The translations under genes were made by a program, and so were the position numbers. From Methanothrix sp. (GTDB lineage Archaea > Halobacteriota > Methanosarcinia > Methanotrichales > Methanotrichaceae): DNA of 64,000 nucleotides. The notes beneath the pieces are model-generated. The model was not told the origin of the DNA. It ran no database searches and was given only the letters and a program-made list of their open reading frames with translations. The stretch spans positions 1 to 64,000 of the forward strand of contig JAPKXZ010000075.1 of NCBI GenBank assembly GCA_026394555.1, given 5' to 3'. This document shows positions 1 through 8,657 of this stretch, one piece after another; positions within the stretch are counted from its first letter, which is position 1; every line of letters starts with the position of its first letter.

Positions 1-638
1 CGACCGAGCTTGAGAATCCAACCAAGCTGAAGCCCAAGACCACGATCGGAGTAGACCTTGGCATCACTCATGCAGCCGTAACTTCGGATGGTCAGTACTT
101 CGACTATCCAAAGTACCATGTCCAAGCTGAGAAGAAGAATCGAGCTGCCAATAAATCGTTGCACCGCAAGAAGCTTGGATCCAATAACCGGAAGAAAGCC
201 CAGACAAAGTTGGCCCGGATCGCAAAGAGGATAACCAACCTTCGCGAGGAGTTTTTGCATCAGGTATCAAGGAAACTGGTAAACTCGGCAGACCGAATAG
301 TATTTGAAGATCTGAACATCCAGAATATGCTTAAGAACCACTGTCTGGCAAAGCATATTCAAGATGTATCATGGGGAAAGCTAATACGCTTCACGGTGAG
401 CAAGGCTGAAAGAGCTGGCAAAACCGTGGTATTGCTTAATCCCTATAACACTAGCCAGAGATGTTCCGCTTGTGGTGAGATCGTGTCCAAGAAGCTAAAA
501 GATAGGGTGCATATCTGCCCTCGGTGTGGTCTAATAATTTGCAGAGATCTCAATGCAAGCATGGGAATCAGAACCCTCGGACTGAGGGAGATAGCCTGTG
601 GAGAACCGACCTCCGGCTTTGGCCTATGTCCAAAGTAA
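1..638 (+). CDS. tnpB: TnpB-type RNA-guided nuclease, 5'-truncated by the window
   Basis: The reading frame is open from base 3 to the TAA at 636-638. It encodes about 211 C-terminal residues of a transposon-encoded TnpB/OrfB protein. Visible motifs are the first RuvC aspartate in VDLGITHAAV near the start, the RuvC glutamate in IVFEDLNI, a four-cysteine zinc finger (CSACGE then CPRCGL) and the last RuvC aspartate in RDLNAS. All catalytic residues therefore seem present. TnpB proteins are DNA nucleases guided by an RNA made from the element's right end. Only the N-terminal part, upstream of the window, is missing. Confidence 0.9.
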   Translation, partial: TELENPTKLKPKTTIGVDLGITHAAVTSDGQYFDYPKYHVQAEKKNRAANKSLHRKKLGSNNRKKAQTKLARIAKRITNLREEFLHQVSRKLVNSADRIVFEDLNIQNMLKNHCLAKHIQDVSWGKLIRFTVSKAERAGKTVVLLNPYNTSQRCSACGEIVSKKLKDRVHICPRCGLIICRDLNASMGIRTLGLREIACGEPTSGFGLCPK

Positions 639-694
639 GCGCCGGTTCGTCGAAGCAGGAAGCTCCATCCTTTAGGGTGGGGAGGAAGTCACTC
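1..694 (+). mobile_element. IS200/IS605-type element, 3' portion
   Basis: The window opens inside an insertion sequence of the IS200/IS605 superfamily. What is visible is most of its tnpB gene and the right end that follows it. The right end is a short hairpin-forming stretch at about 650-694 whose core (665-687, beginning CCATCCTTTAGGG) recurs exactly at 60575-60597. In this family the tnpB 3' end plus right end encodes the omega RNA that guides TnpB. The left end and any tnpA lie outside the window, so completeness cannot be judged. The right boundary is an estimate. Confidence 0.8.
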
Positions 695-715
695 CAAAGG
701 AGCAAAACCATCTTG

Positions 716-1357
716 ATGGTCTCTCATGAATTTGTTCCCGAATACTGGATGAACGAGATCCGGCCCATGTACCGGGGAGCCGATCCCGCCCATGATTTCT
801 CGCACATCTCCCGAGTTTACAAAAATGCCACGATCATTGGCCGGGAAGAAGGCGCAGATATGCAGGTGCTGCTGCTAGCGGCGCTCTTGCATGATGTGGG
901 ATCGGAAAAAAAGCACGAGCATGGCGAGCCTGAGGGCCAGGGCAAAAGGGCAGTGGCGGCTTTCCTGGAGTCGATCGGGCTGGAAGAGGACGCAAGAGAG
1001 AAGGTGCTCTATGCCGTAGAAGTGCACCGCTTTTCCGGAAAAATTGTTCCGGTTACTCTGGAGGCCAGGATACTTCAGGATGCCGACCGGCTGGATGCCA
1101 TTGGAGCCATAGGAATTGCCCGGGTATTTCTCACGGGAGGAGCACTGGGAAGAGAGCTCTATTCTCCTGATGATCCCTTCTGCCGGGCCAGAGAACCGGA
1201 CGACACGAAATGGAATCTGGATCATTTCTACAAGAAGCTGCTCAAACTGGAATCGGGCATGCATACGAAGAGCGGAAAAAAGCTTGCGGCAGGAAGGACA
1301 ACGATTTTGAGAAGATACCTCCTGGACCTGGAAGAAGAGATCGGGACTAAATTATAA
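716..1357 (+). CDS. HD-domain phosphohydrolase
   Basis: The product is about 213 residues of the HD superfamily of metal-dependent phosphohydrolases. The metal-binding pattern is visible: His26 and His30 in HDFSH, His59-Asp60 in ALLHDVG and a later Asp in ILQDADRLDAIG. The substrate is unknown; relatives act on nucleotides or other phosphate esters. I chose the ATG at 716 because it follows a purine-rich ribosome-binding site (AAAGGAG, about 695-701), and because the open frame further upstream only runs back into the insertion-sequence end. The gene's promoter region has thus been replaced or closely approached by the IS right end, about 20 bp away. Confidence 0.8.
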   Translation: MVSHEFVPEYWMNEIRPMYRGADPAHDFSHISRVYKNATIIGREEGADMQVLLLAALLHDVGSEKKHEHGEPEGQGKRAVAAFLESIGLEEDAREKVLYAVEVHRFSGKIVPVTLEARILQDADRLDAIGAIGIARVFLTGGALGRELYSPDDPFCRAREPDDTKWNLDHFYKKLLKLESGMHTKSGKKLAAGRTTILRRYLLDLEEEIGTKL

Positions 1358-1391
1358 AAATTGTTTTGAATCTAAGGATAAGGTGGAATAA

Positions 1392-2567
1392 ATGGATTAC
1401 GTTTTGCATCCGCGTTCGGAGATCGATGCCAGGATAAAGAGGCTGCAAGACCGGATGGGCGAACTGGACGGTGCCATATTGTTTGAATCCACGGACCTGG
1501 GCTATTTCTCGGGCACAGCCCAAGATGGTCTGATCTACATCCCCAGGGACGGTCTGCCAACCCTCATGATCAAAAAAAACCTGGAGAGGGCCAGGCAGGA
1601 ATCACCTCTCCCCGTGCAACCGCAAAAGAGCCTTAAATCCCTCAAAACCGATCTGGATCTACCTGCCGGCGCGAGGATCGGCCTGGAAACGGATGTGCTT
1701 CCTTACAATAATTATGCTCGGCTGGCAAAGGCTTTAGGTGAGGATGTCCATTTTTCCGATATATCTGAAAACATCAAGCACATTCGCTCTGTAAAGTCTG
1801 ATTTTGAGATCCGGCTCATCCGCGAGGCGGCCCGGATTTTGGATGCAGGAATCGCAACGGTTGCAGACCACCTTAAAGAGGGCATGCGGGAGATAGATCT
1901 GGCCGTTGAGGTGGAAAGTACCATGAGGCTCCTGGGCCATCAGGGCAAGGTGGCATTTAGACGGTTTAATCAGAATCTTCCCATGGGCCACCTCATGGCC
2001 GGCGCAGGTGCCGCAATACCAAGCAGCGTATCCTCTCCCACGGGGGGAAAGGGCATGTCTCTTTTCTTTGCCCAGGGGCCGGGATTTGCCAGGATCAGGC
2101 GCAATGAGCCGGTGCTGGTGGACTATGCCGGATGCTACAACGGCTACATTGCCGATGAGACGCGCATATTCTCCTTAGGAAAGCTGCCGGCCAAATTGGA
2201 GGAGGCGCACCAGGCCGCCCTGCGAATCGAAGAAGTCATTGCCAGCGAGCTTTCGCCCGGCAAGAAGAGCCGCGATATCTGGAGTCTCTCTCTGGCGGAA
2301 GGCCTCAAGCTGGGCTATCAGGATTTCCTGGGTGGCCCCCCTGGCGGCAAAGCCGGATTTGTGGGACACGGGGTGGGGCTGCAGATAGATGAGTATCCGG
2401 TGATAGGTCCGGTTGACCATGAGATTGTGGAGAATATGACCATTGCCGTAGAGCCGAAGATGATCTATCCAGGAGAAGGCGTGGTGGGAATTGAGGACAC
2501 ATTCCTCGTCGGACCCAATGGGCCGGAGAGGCTGACCCTTCTCCCCAGGGAGATCTGGCGGGTGTAG
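1392..2567 (+). CDS. M24-family Xaa-Pro aminopeptidase-like protein
   Basis: This 391-residue protein has the creatinase N-terminal domain (about 1-130) followed by the pita-bread M24 metallopeptidase fold. Five expected metal ligands can be placed: Asp in VLVDYAG, Asp in YIADETRIF, His in GHGVGLQIDE, Glu in TIAVEPKM and Glu in VGIEDTF. Such enzymes remove an N-terminal residue preceding proline in the cytoplasm. An AAGGTGG ribosome-binding site precedes the ATG. The rhodanese gene follows after 3 bp, so the two are probably co-transcribed. Confidence 0.85.
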   Translation: MDYVLHPRSEIDARIKRLQDRMGELDGAILFESTDLGYFSGTAQDGLIYIPRDGLPTLMIKKNLERARQESPLPVQPQKSLKSLKTDLDLPAGARIGLETDVLPYNNYARLAKALGEDVHFSDISENIKHIRSVKSDFEIRLIREAARILDAGIATVADHLKEGMREIDLAVEVESTMRLLGHQGKVAFRRFNQNLPMGHLMAGAGAAIPSSVSSPTGGKGMSLFFAQGPGFARIRRNEPVLVDYAGCYNGYIADETRIFSLGKLPAKLEEAHQAALRIEEVIASELSPGKKSRDIWSLSLAEGLKLGYQDFLGGPPGGKAGFVGHGVGLQIDEYPVIGPVDHEIVENMTIAVEPKMIYPGEGVVGIEDTFLVGPNGPERLTLLPREIWRV

Positions 2568-2570
2568 GAT

Positions 2571-2945
2571 ATGTCTGAAAAACAGATAGTAGAAGAGCTG
2601 TCTCCTTTGGAATGTAGGGACCTTGTGGAGCGGCTTTCCGACCCGTCGTTACGGGATAATTTCGTGGATGCGAAGTGTCTGATGATCCTGGACGTAAGAA
2701 CTCCGCAGGAATACGTCTTGGGCCACCTGGACGGCTCGATCAATCTGGATTTTAAGTCGCCCTCCTTTAGCGACCTGATCGCAAGGCTGGATCGAGACAA
2801 GGCGTACCTGCTTTACTGTCGCACAGGCCGCAGATCGGCGCGCGCTGTGATGCTCATGAGTTCTTTAGGATTCAAGGAGCTGTATAATTTAACCAACGGG
2901 ATAGAGCAGTGGCAAAGAGAGGGCTATGAGGTTATCTCTGGATGA
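2571..2945 (+). CDS. Rhodanese-domain protein
   Basis: This is a 124-residue single-domain rhodanese-like protein. The active-site loop is LLYCRTGRRS, with Cys as the expected persulfide carrier, and the CH2A-like signature VRTPQEYVLGHLDG lies upstream. Members move sulfane sulfur; the acceptor here cannot be inferred. It follows the M24 peptidase gene after 3 bp. Its last 22 bp overlap the end of the convergent acyltransferase gene on the other strand. Confidence 0.85.
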   Translation: MSEKQIVEELSPLECRDLVERLSDPSLRDNFVDAKCLMILDVRTPQEYVLGHLDGSINLDFKSPSFSDLIARLDRDKAYLLYCRTGRRSARAVMLMSSLGFKELYNLTNGIEQWQREGYEVISG

Positions 2946-4051
2946 TCCTGGCAAAGCCCTGCAATCAGCATTTTGCCATATAAAATGCCCTTCTCTTCAA
3001 TGAAGCGATAGGTAAATAATGAGCTCAAAGTTAGAAGAATAAGCGTTAGCAGTAAGCAGGAAGAAAAGGCAAGACCGGGAGAAGCTATGCCAGCATAGAT
3101 AAAATTATATGCCGGTTTTAAAAAATATATCAATAAAGGATGAAGCAAGTAGACACTGTAGCTGATCTTTCCATAAAATGCAGTGAATCCATTTACTAGC
3201 AATCTATTTGGGTATAATGAAAGAGAAAGGCAAAGTGTGCTGAAAGCGATCGCTTGCCAGTAACGCTCGCTAAGTGGAATAAAATAAAAATCTGGATTGA
3301 ATAGGACAATAAATAAAATAAAAAATGTTATTATTAATAATAATATAGATATTATCCTGCCGTAGACACGGCTTATTTTGTGAATATAGTTCTTGTATAT
3401 TAGATAGCAAATAATGCCTGCGGAAAAAACCGGAAGGAAACTTGCGACGCTCATATAACCACTCATGATCTCCTGGCTGAATGGAGCGAATTGGTTGAGA
3501 AGGTAATGGACGATGTCAGCAAAGGCCATCGTAGAGGCTAATAAGATAAACGATCTAGGAATGGTGTTGAAGCCCAAATAGATGAGGGGCAGGATAAGAT
3601 AGAATGGCATCTCCACCCCTATGGTCCAGCCGGTTGTGACAATGCTTTCAAAGTAGGGTGGGTAAAGATTAAATATAAATGCAAAATTTGCCATAATTTC
3701 TGCCGTTGTGGGAAATGTTTTAAGAATAAGCACGTCCTTAATCAAATAAATTATTATCATAATATAAAATAATGGTGCTATTCTGAAGAATCGACGCATG
3801 TAGAATTTTTGAAATCGTTTCTCCTCATCTCTTTTATTGTCCAAAGAATAATAAAGCGTAAAGGAGCTGATGATAAAAAATAAAATTAAACTGGATCTTG
3901 CCAGAAGAATATGTTCTTCCAGTAGCGCAGGAAGCCCTAAAAAACTCAGGTGATAGACAACAATTGCGAGAGCCGCAATCCCGCGCAGGGAGTCGATGAA
4001 ATCCAACCTGCCCTTTTTGGTCCCCCTGCTTAAATTTATAAAATCCCCCAA
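2924..4051 (-). CDS. Acyltransferase family 3 membrane protein
   Basis: This 375-residue integral membrane protein is of the acyltransferase-3 (OafA-like) family. The N-terminal FIDSLRGIAALAIVVYHLS carries the family Arg and His, and about ten hydrophobic segments follow. Such proteins transfer O-acyl groups to extracytoplasmic glycans. The gene is AT-richer than its neighbours and has no operon partner, so it may be an accessory surface-modification gene; this is inference. It converges on the rhodanese gene. Confidence 0.8.
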   Translation of the reverse strand: MGDFINLSRGTKKGRLDFIDSLRGIAALAIVVYHLSFLGLPALLEEHILLARSSLILFFIISSFTLYYSLDNKRDEEKRFQKFYMRRFFRIAPLFYIMIIIYLIKDVLILKTFPTTAEIMANFAFIFNLYPPYFESIVTTGWTIGVEMPFYLILPLIYLGFNTIPRSFILLASTMAFADIVHYLLNQFAPFSQEIMSGYMSVASFLPVFSAGIICYLIYKNYIHKISRVYGRIISILLLIITFFILFIVLFNPDFYFIPLSERYWQAIAFSTLCLSLSLYPNRLLVNGFTAFYGKISYSVYLLHPLLIYFLKPAYNFIYAGIASPGLAFSSCLLLTLILLTLSSLFTYRFIEEKGILYGKMLIAGLCQDHPEITS

Positions 4052-4191
4052 AGATTAAATCCATTTTTCCTAAAAGCAATTTGCCGAACTAGAATATAAA
4101 ATTTGTCTGCAGCAAAAATAATTTTTCCGGATGATTATCCCTTTCATCTCTGCCACATCGAACTAATGTCTCCTCTAGGGCGGCGTTGCCC

Positions 4192-4210
4192 GCTCTCTGG
4201 GCCAGAGAGC
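4192..4210. other. Near-perfect inverted repeat in the 4052-4254 intergenic gap
   Basis: The arms GCTCTCTGG and CCAGAGAGC are separated by one base, in a 200-bp gap without a convincing gene. It lies 45 bp past the stop of the DUF362 gene on the minus strand and could be part of its 3' end. No T-tract follows, so I do not call it a terminator. Nothing else is recognisable in the gap. Confidence 0.4.
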
Positions 4211-4254
4211 CGGCGCAGATGAAGAAGTTCTGATGCAACAGGATTCTTTTTCTC

Positions 4255-5745
4255 TCAGGCCAAATAGACATTCATGCTCTTTTCACTCACCGTGGCCCTG
4301 TGCCCTGCTTTTTGTATCTCGGCTGAGGATTGCCGCAGCCAGTCACCAAAGGTACCGGGCGAGGTGTTGTCCGGGTCCAGGGACTCCAGATCATCATGGC
4401 CCAAATCCCGGGCAGCCGGCATGAGGATATTCTTGGCGGCCCAATAGTCCAGGGCGGCGGGATCGACACTGGCCGCGATTATGCCCGTATGGCTGGCTTG
4501 CTCATACGAGGTGCTGGGCCCTACTTTGGGATGGGCGTTAATCCAGATGGCATCCAGGATGTTCAGGTCGGGAAATCGTGTCTGAGCCATCTCTGTTCCC
4601 ATGCCACCGGAGCCTACAGAATTATGAGCCCTGCCGCCTGCCTCCCGGCTCTGCATATCGGAGCCCACTCCCATGTAGTGCTTGACAGAGGCCGTTACAC
4701 CGTATATTACGTGTGTTTTGAGTACAGGAACGTTTAACACCTTGAGCCGCTGGGAGTTGTAGCTGCCGTTGACGGCATCCCAGACGCCCAGCTTAAAGCT
4801 GATGTAGGTGCCGTATTTGGTCTGGAACTTGGGATAGGTGACGGCGATTTTTGTCTGGGCATCAGGCGGACCGCTTACGATATAGCCGTCGGCCATATCC
4901 CCTTCGCCATATTCGCCGACCTTCTTGTTGGTGATCGTATCCCAGAGATAGGTCGATACCTTTCGATCCGGGAAGGAGTCAGCCACCACCTGCATGGATT
5001 GGGCTTTATCTTCAGCGTTGTTTCGAGCATAGCTCAGGCTGCCTCCCCGGCCCGTCGAGCCGTACTGACCCTGGCCGTTGTCGGCAATGACCACCTCGCC
5101 GGTAAAGCCCTGGGGATGATCCAGGATAGCCTGTACGAGTGCTTTGACCAGATCGGAATTGGTGCCTCCCCTTTCATCCCACTGGCTGTTGACCTTGATT
5201 ATTACCACGTCATTCTTGCCGATGATGCCAAGAGAGCTGTTTTGGGCATAGAAGGGCAGGCCGTGGCTCTGCATCAGCTCTATCAATCTCGTCAAGGCAT
5301 CATCGTTTCCGAAGGTGCCGGTTACCGCAAAGATGTCGGACGGCTCTTGGAGTTGCGAGCGCATTGGGGAAAGGTTGATCATGATATTATCTCCCTTGCC
5401 GGCCACAGTCGCATCATCTCCCGCCACATCTGCCAGGCCCAGGATGTTGAATGAACCACCTAAACCACCCAGGATAAATAAAGAAATGATCAGGAGCAGC
5501 AGAAAGCCGGCCAGAATCCGTCCTTTGCCTCTCGCAGCAGTCCCTGGCGAGCGGACGACCACGAGGAAAGGCAGAACGTAGGTTGCGAGCCACAGGCCCC
5601 CGCTGGCTACTGAGGCCTGCTGGCAAGGGTAGATCATGCGGGTGGGCTTGCTGCCTGTCCGGAAGATAAACCAGAGAATGCCTGCCAGGCCAAAGATAAA
5701 GAAGCTGTGCCGGGCTTTATGCACTAATTTCTTGATCGAATTCAT
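4255..5745 (-). CDS. DUF362-domain protein with N-terminal membrane segments
   Basis: The protein has 496 residues. The first about 110 contain two or three hydrophobic segments (around 12-28, 50-62 and 78-96), so it is probably membrane-anchored with the bulk outside or facing the membrane. From about 140 it matches the DUF362 pattern (KNDVVIIKVNSQWDERGGTN, then LVKALVQAIL and VVIADNGQG). No iron-sulfur cysteine cluster of the kind fused to some DUF362 proteins is visible. Function is unknown. It lies 33 bp downstream of the cupin gene and may end the ino1-cupin transcript. Confidence 0.7.
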   Translation of the reverse strand: MNSIKKLVHKARHSFFIFGLAGILWFIFRTGSKPTRMIYPCQQASVASGGLWLATYVLPFLVVVRSPGTAARGKGRILAGFLLLLIISLFILGGLGGSFNILGLADVAGDDATVAGKGDNIMINLSPMRSQLQEPSDIFAVTGTFGNDDALTRLIELMQSHGLPFYAQNSSLGIIGKNDVVIIKVNSQWDERGGTNSDLVKALVQAILDHPQGFTGEVVIADNGQGQYGSTGRGGSLSYARNNAEDKAQSMQVVADSFPDRKVSTYLWDTITNKKVGEYGEGDMADGYIVSGPPDAQTKIAVTYPKFQTKYGTYISFKLGVWDAVNGSYNSQRLKVLNVPVLKTHVIYGVTASVKHYMGVGSDMQSREAGGRAHNSVGSGGMGTEMAQTRFPDLNILDAIWINAHPKVGPSTSYEQASHTGIIAASVDPAALDYWAAKNILMPAARDLGHDDLESLDPDNTSPGTFGDWLRQSSAEIQKAGHRATVSEKSMNVYLA

Positions 5746-5778
5746 AGGTGGATCAAGGATTCATGTTGACATTCACTA

Positions 5779-6096
5779 TTAATAATCATCTCTAGGCGGG
5801 CTGAATGTATCGACCACCACAGATGCCTGCAAAGCTAGGGCAGAGTGCAGGGCGCCGGATGGGGCACAGTAGCTGTCCCCAGGGCCGAGATCGCAGCTTT
5901 TGCCGTCTACGGTAATGCGGATCTTTCCAGAGACAACGTAGCCTGCCTGATCATGGGGATGGGCGTGGCTGGGAATTTCCACTCCGCGATCCAGATCAAA
6001 CCGGCAAATCATCAGCTTCTCCCCGCTGACCAGGGTCCGACGAATCAGTCCGCGAATCATCTCTACCGGTGTGGCATCCGCATATTGAAAGAACAA
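5779..6096 (-). CDS. Small cupin-domain protein
   Basis: The product is 105 residues, a single cupin beta barrel. The first cupin motif is visible as PSHAHPHDQAGYVVSGKIRI, with two His and a Gln where a metal ligand set is expected. The second motif (GDSYCAPSGALHSALAL) contributes a further His. No substrate can be assigned. It starts 4 bp after the stop of inositol-1-phosphate synthase, which indicates co-translation and possibly a role in polar-lipid or solute metabolism; the role is inference. Confidence 0.75.
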   Translation of the reverse strand: MFFQYADATPVEMIRGLIRRTLVSGEKLMICRFDLDRGVEIPSHAHPHDQAGYVVSGKIRITVDGKSCDLGPGDSYCAPSGALHSALALQASVVVDTFSPPRDDY

Positions 6097-6100
6097 TTAT

Positions 6101-7237
6101 TTAACCATCACAGCCTGCGGCCAGCGAGGCTTTGGCATTTTCCAGCTCGTCTGCTTCTCCCAGGATGAATTTATTTACCATCTCTTTTGCCACGTCATCG
6201 GGATACTGCACCGGCGGATGCTTCATAGTATAAGCGGATATGGCCAGAAGCGGCCCTCCCATCTTTCTGTCTTTGGCCAGCTTGCAGATCCTTATGGCAT
6301 CAATGGAGCTTCCTGCGCTGTTGGGCGAGTCCTCCACGGAGAGGCGCAGCTCGAGATTAATGGGCACATCTCCAAAGACCCTGCCTTCCATTCTCAGGAA
6401 GCAGACCTTGTTGTCTTTTTGCCAGGGCACATAGTCGGATGGGCCGATGTGTATATCATCATCGTTGAGGGGCACATCCAGAATAGACTGCACAGCTTCC
6501 GTCTTGCTGATCTTCTTTGATTTGAGCCTCTCCCGATTGAGCATATTCAGGAAATCGGTATTCCCGCCAATGTTGAGCTGGTAGGTTCTGTCCAGGACGC
6601 AGGCTCTGTCCTTGAAGAGCTGGGTGAGAGCGCGATGTACAATGGTGGCACCGATCTGAGATTTTATGTCGTCGCCCACAATTGGCACCCCTGCCTCCAG
6701 GAACTTTTTGGCCCACATTGGGTTGGAGGCGATGAAGACCGGCATGCAGTTAACAAAGCCGACACCTGCATCTAAGGCAGCTTGCGCATAAAAGCGCGTG
6801 GCCTCTTCCGAGCCTACCGGCATATAATTTACCAGCACATCAGCGCGGCTCTCTACCAGCTCTCTTCTCACGTCGCATGGCTTTTCATCAGCTACGACGA
6901 ATCTCTTGTCCTCAGGATAATTAAGCATATGAGGAGCAACGCCGTCTAAAACCGGCCCCATCTTGACCTCGACGTTTTTGCGGGGAACATCAGGATAGAA
7001 AATCTTGGTGCAGTTGGGTGGCGCAAATATGGCCTGGCCTACGTCTTTTCCCACCTTTCGCACATCTATGTCGAAGGCTGCTACCACATCGATATCGCCA
7101 GCTCTGTAACCACATACATCATAATGCATAAGTCCGATGCATTCGTTCTCATCCGTATGTTTGTAATATTCGATCCCCTGAATCAGGGAACTTGCGCAGT
7201 TTCCCAAGCCCGCGATTGCCAACCTTATCTTTTTCAA
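6101..7237 (-). CDS. ino1: Myo-inositol-1-phosphate synthase
   Basis: The enzyme converts glucose 6-phosphate to 1L-myo-inositol 1-phosphate with NAD, which supplies inositol for archaeal phospholipids and solutes. The 378-residue product has the N-terminal Rossmann loop AIAGLGNCASSLIQG and the family signature DDIKSQIGATIVHRAL. I place the start at the TTG at 7235-7237, which is preceded by a strong GGAGGGG site and directly begins the Rossmann strand. The open frame continues about 350 bp further upstream but overlaps the next gene and has no similarity to the family. It appears to head an operon with the cupin gene. Confidence 0.9.
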   Translation of the reverse strand: MKKIRLAIAGLGNCASSLIQGIEYYKHTDENECIGLMHYDVCGYRAGDIDVVAAFDIDVRKVGKDVGQAIFAPPNCTKIFYPDVPRKNVEVKMGPVLDGVAPHMLNYPEDKRFVVADEKPCDVRRELVESRADVLVNYMPVGSEEATRFYAQAALDAGVGFVNCMPVFIASNPMWAKKFLEAGVPIVGDDIKSQIGATIVHRALTQLFKDRACVLDRTYQLNIGGNTDFLNMLNRERLKSKKISKTEAVQSILDVPLNDDDIHIGPSDYVPWQKDNKVCFLRMEGRVFGDVPINLELRLSVEDSPNSAGSSIDAIRICKLAKDRKMGGPLLAISAYTMKHPPVQYPDDVAKEMVNKFILGEADELENAKASLAAGCDG

Positions 7238-7329
7238 CCTCTTTTCCCCTCCTGGGTCAAATGAAGCTCGGAGACCTGAATTCGGAGTCGCAGCTTCGTA
7301 TAAATACAGGACATATATATGGCTTTGGC

Positions 7330-8214
7330 CTAATCTTCTACAGCAGGCGCCAGCATGGTTCCGAGCATACGGGAAAGCTGCTCTTCCAGCTTTGCCCTGC
7401 CTGTAGCGCTTTCCTCGTACTCTATTCTGTATGTTCTGGGAATATCCGTCAGGTATTTTGAGCCTTGCGGGTGAATCAAGATCGTCTCTTTCCCCAGGGT
7501 ATGAGCAATGCCCAGGCCATACATCACCCCGCCGTCCGGTCCCGTGAGATCGGCAATGATCACCGCCGCGTGATTGAGTGAATGCCACATCTCACGTACA
7601 GCAGATCTACCGCTCCTGATGTCTTCTGCCTCAACAATAGGCAGGTTGTTGGCCCGGCTCGCATTCAGAATGGTTTCTTCATTTCCTCGCAGGTTCGCAT
7701 CCTGGGGCATGAGCAGAAGTAGCGTCTTTGCGCCTACCGGCTCGCCAGCCTGTCCAAATATAGGACGGGTGCGCATGAGGCTGAGCATCTTTTCCAGCCT
7801 TAGGAACTCCGAGTCGATATGCTCAGAGGCCGCTTTTTGCAAAGCCGCATGCCGATCCGAGGTGCTTTGCTCTATTAAGTTTGCCGGAAACTGGATGATA
7901 AAGGCATCCACGAAGCCGAACTCCCACTGGGCGCTATTGGCCGCCTGCTGGGGCGTCAAAGCGATATCAGGTTTATAAAAATAGCTGGCGATCCGATTCT
8001 CTATCCGAAACTGCGCCAGAATGGAGAGGCTATTTTTGTCCAGGATGGCTACCATGCTGCAGGGGAGCTGGCTTCTGGCAATGCCTCTCTGCAGATGTCT
8101 CTCCATGGTCTTCGCGTCAACTATGGTCATGAACTCGTCTATCAGCTTATCTACCTTGGCAGAAAGCTCGGCCTCCATCTCGCCGCTTCTCATCCGGGCT
8201 ACGTCGTTAAGCAT
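7330..8214 (-). CDS. Unknown protein with C-terminal TIR-like / nucleoside deoxyribosyltransferase-like domain
   Basis: The product is about 294 residues. The N-terminal two thirds are helical and unrecognised. The C-terminal part has the pattern AAVIIADLTGPDGG, then MYGLGIAHTLGKETILI. This resembles the nucleoside 2-deoxyribosyltransferase/TIR-like fold, where the second stretch normally reads as a glutamate-containing YELGIAHALGK. The catalytic Glu expected in that stretch is a Gly here, so activity as a glycosidase is uncertain. The start is ambiguous: ATG at 8214 (chosen), GTG at 8238, or ATG at 8193. It overlaps the end of the GNAT gene by about 16 bp, so it is translated in one operon with GNAT and argG. 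Confidence 0.55.
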   Translation of the reverse strand: MLNDVARMRSGEMEAELSAKVDKLIDEFMTIVDAKTMERHLQRGIARSQLPCSMVAILDKNSLSILAQFRIENRIASYFYKPDIALTPQQAANSAQWEFGFVDAFIIQFPANLIEQSTSDRHAALQKAASEHIDSEFLRLEKMLSLMRTRPIFGQAGEPVGAKTLLLLMPQDANLRGNEETILNASRANNLPIVEAEDIRSGRSAVREMWHSLNHAAVIIADLTGPDGGVMYGLGIAHTLGKETILIHPQGSKYLTDIPRTYRIEYEESATGRAKLEEQLSRMLGTMLAPAVED

Positions 8215-8657
8215 AAGCACACATCCAAATTCTTCCACATCCGCACGGCATGATTGCCTCGACCATAATAGTTCCTGACCAGCTCCCTCTCCTGGTAGCC
8301 GGCTTTTCTGTAAAGCTCTACCGCCCCCGGCTTGTCCAACGCGGCCTCAAGTCGGATCGCCTGGGCACCGAGTTGTGCCAACGTCTCCTCTAAAGACTGG
8401 AGAAGATTGCTGCCGATGCCTTTCCTGCGGTAACCGGGATGAACGTCCAGGGTATAGACGGCACCTGCCTTTCCACTGGTATATCCCATGATGAAGCCTA
8501 ATACTTTCTTCTCCGGCTCACAGGCCACCAAAGACACGGCATAGCGTATCAGGTAGGCGAACATCTTGGGCGGAAAAGCGGTCTCCTCCGGGAAGCAGAG
8601 CCCCTCGATCTGCACGATCTGGGCCAGATCCCCGGGCTCAGCTCTCCTGACCATCAT
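8199..8657 (-). CDS. GNAT acetyltransferase, RimI-like
   Basis: This 152-residue GCN5-related N-acetyltransferase shows the acetyl-CoA pyrophosphate-binding loop [15 protein letters not shown], then [19 protein letters not shown] typical of RimI/ArdI-type protein N-alpha-acetyltransferases. Its ATG overlaps the stop of argG by four bases (ATGA), implying translational coupling. The peptide or small-molecule acceptor is not determined. Confidence 0.85.
   Translation of the reverse strand: MMVRRAEPGDLAQIVQIEGLCFPEETAFPPKMFAYLIRYAVSLVACEPEKKVLGFIMGYTSGKAGAVYTLDVHPGYRRKGIGSNLLQSLEETLAQLGAQAIRLEAALDKPGAVELYRKAGYQERELVRNYYGRGNHAVRMWKNLDVCLCLTT

Noticed and set aside
524-715. In-frame upstream extension of the HD protein by 64 residues
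   Set aside because: It translates the tnpB end and IS right end, has no family similarity, and ATG 716 has its own ribosome-binding site.
4089-4271. 60-codon minus-strand open frame
   Set aside because: No ribosome-binding site, no conserved pattern, and it overlaps the DUF362 3' end in another frame.
7238-7588. Upstream extension of inositol-1-phosphate synthase
   Set aside because: It overlaps the TIR-like gene in another frame, has no similarity, and TTG 7237 has a strong GGAGGGG.
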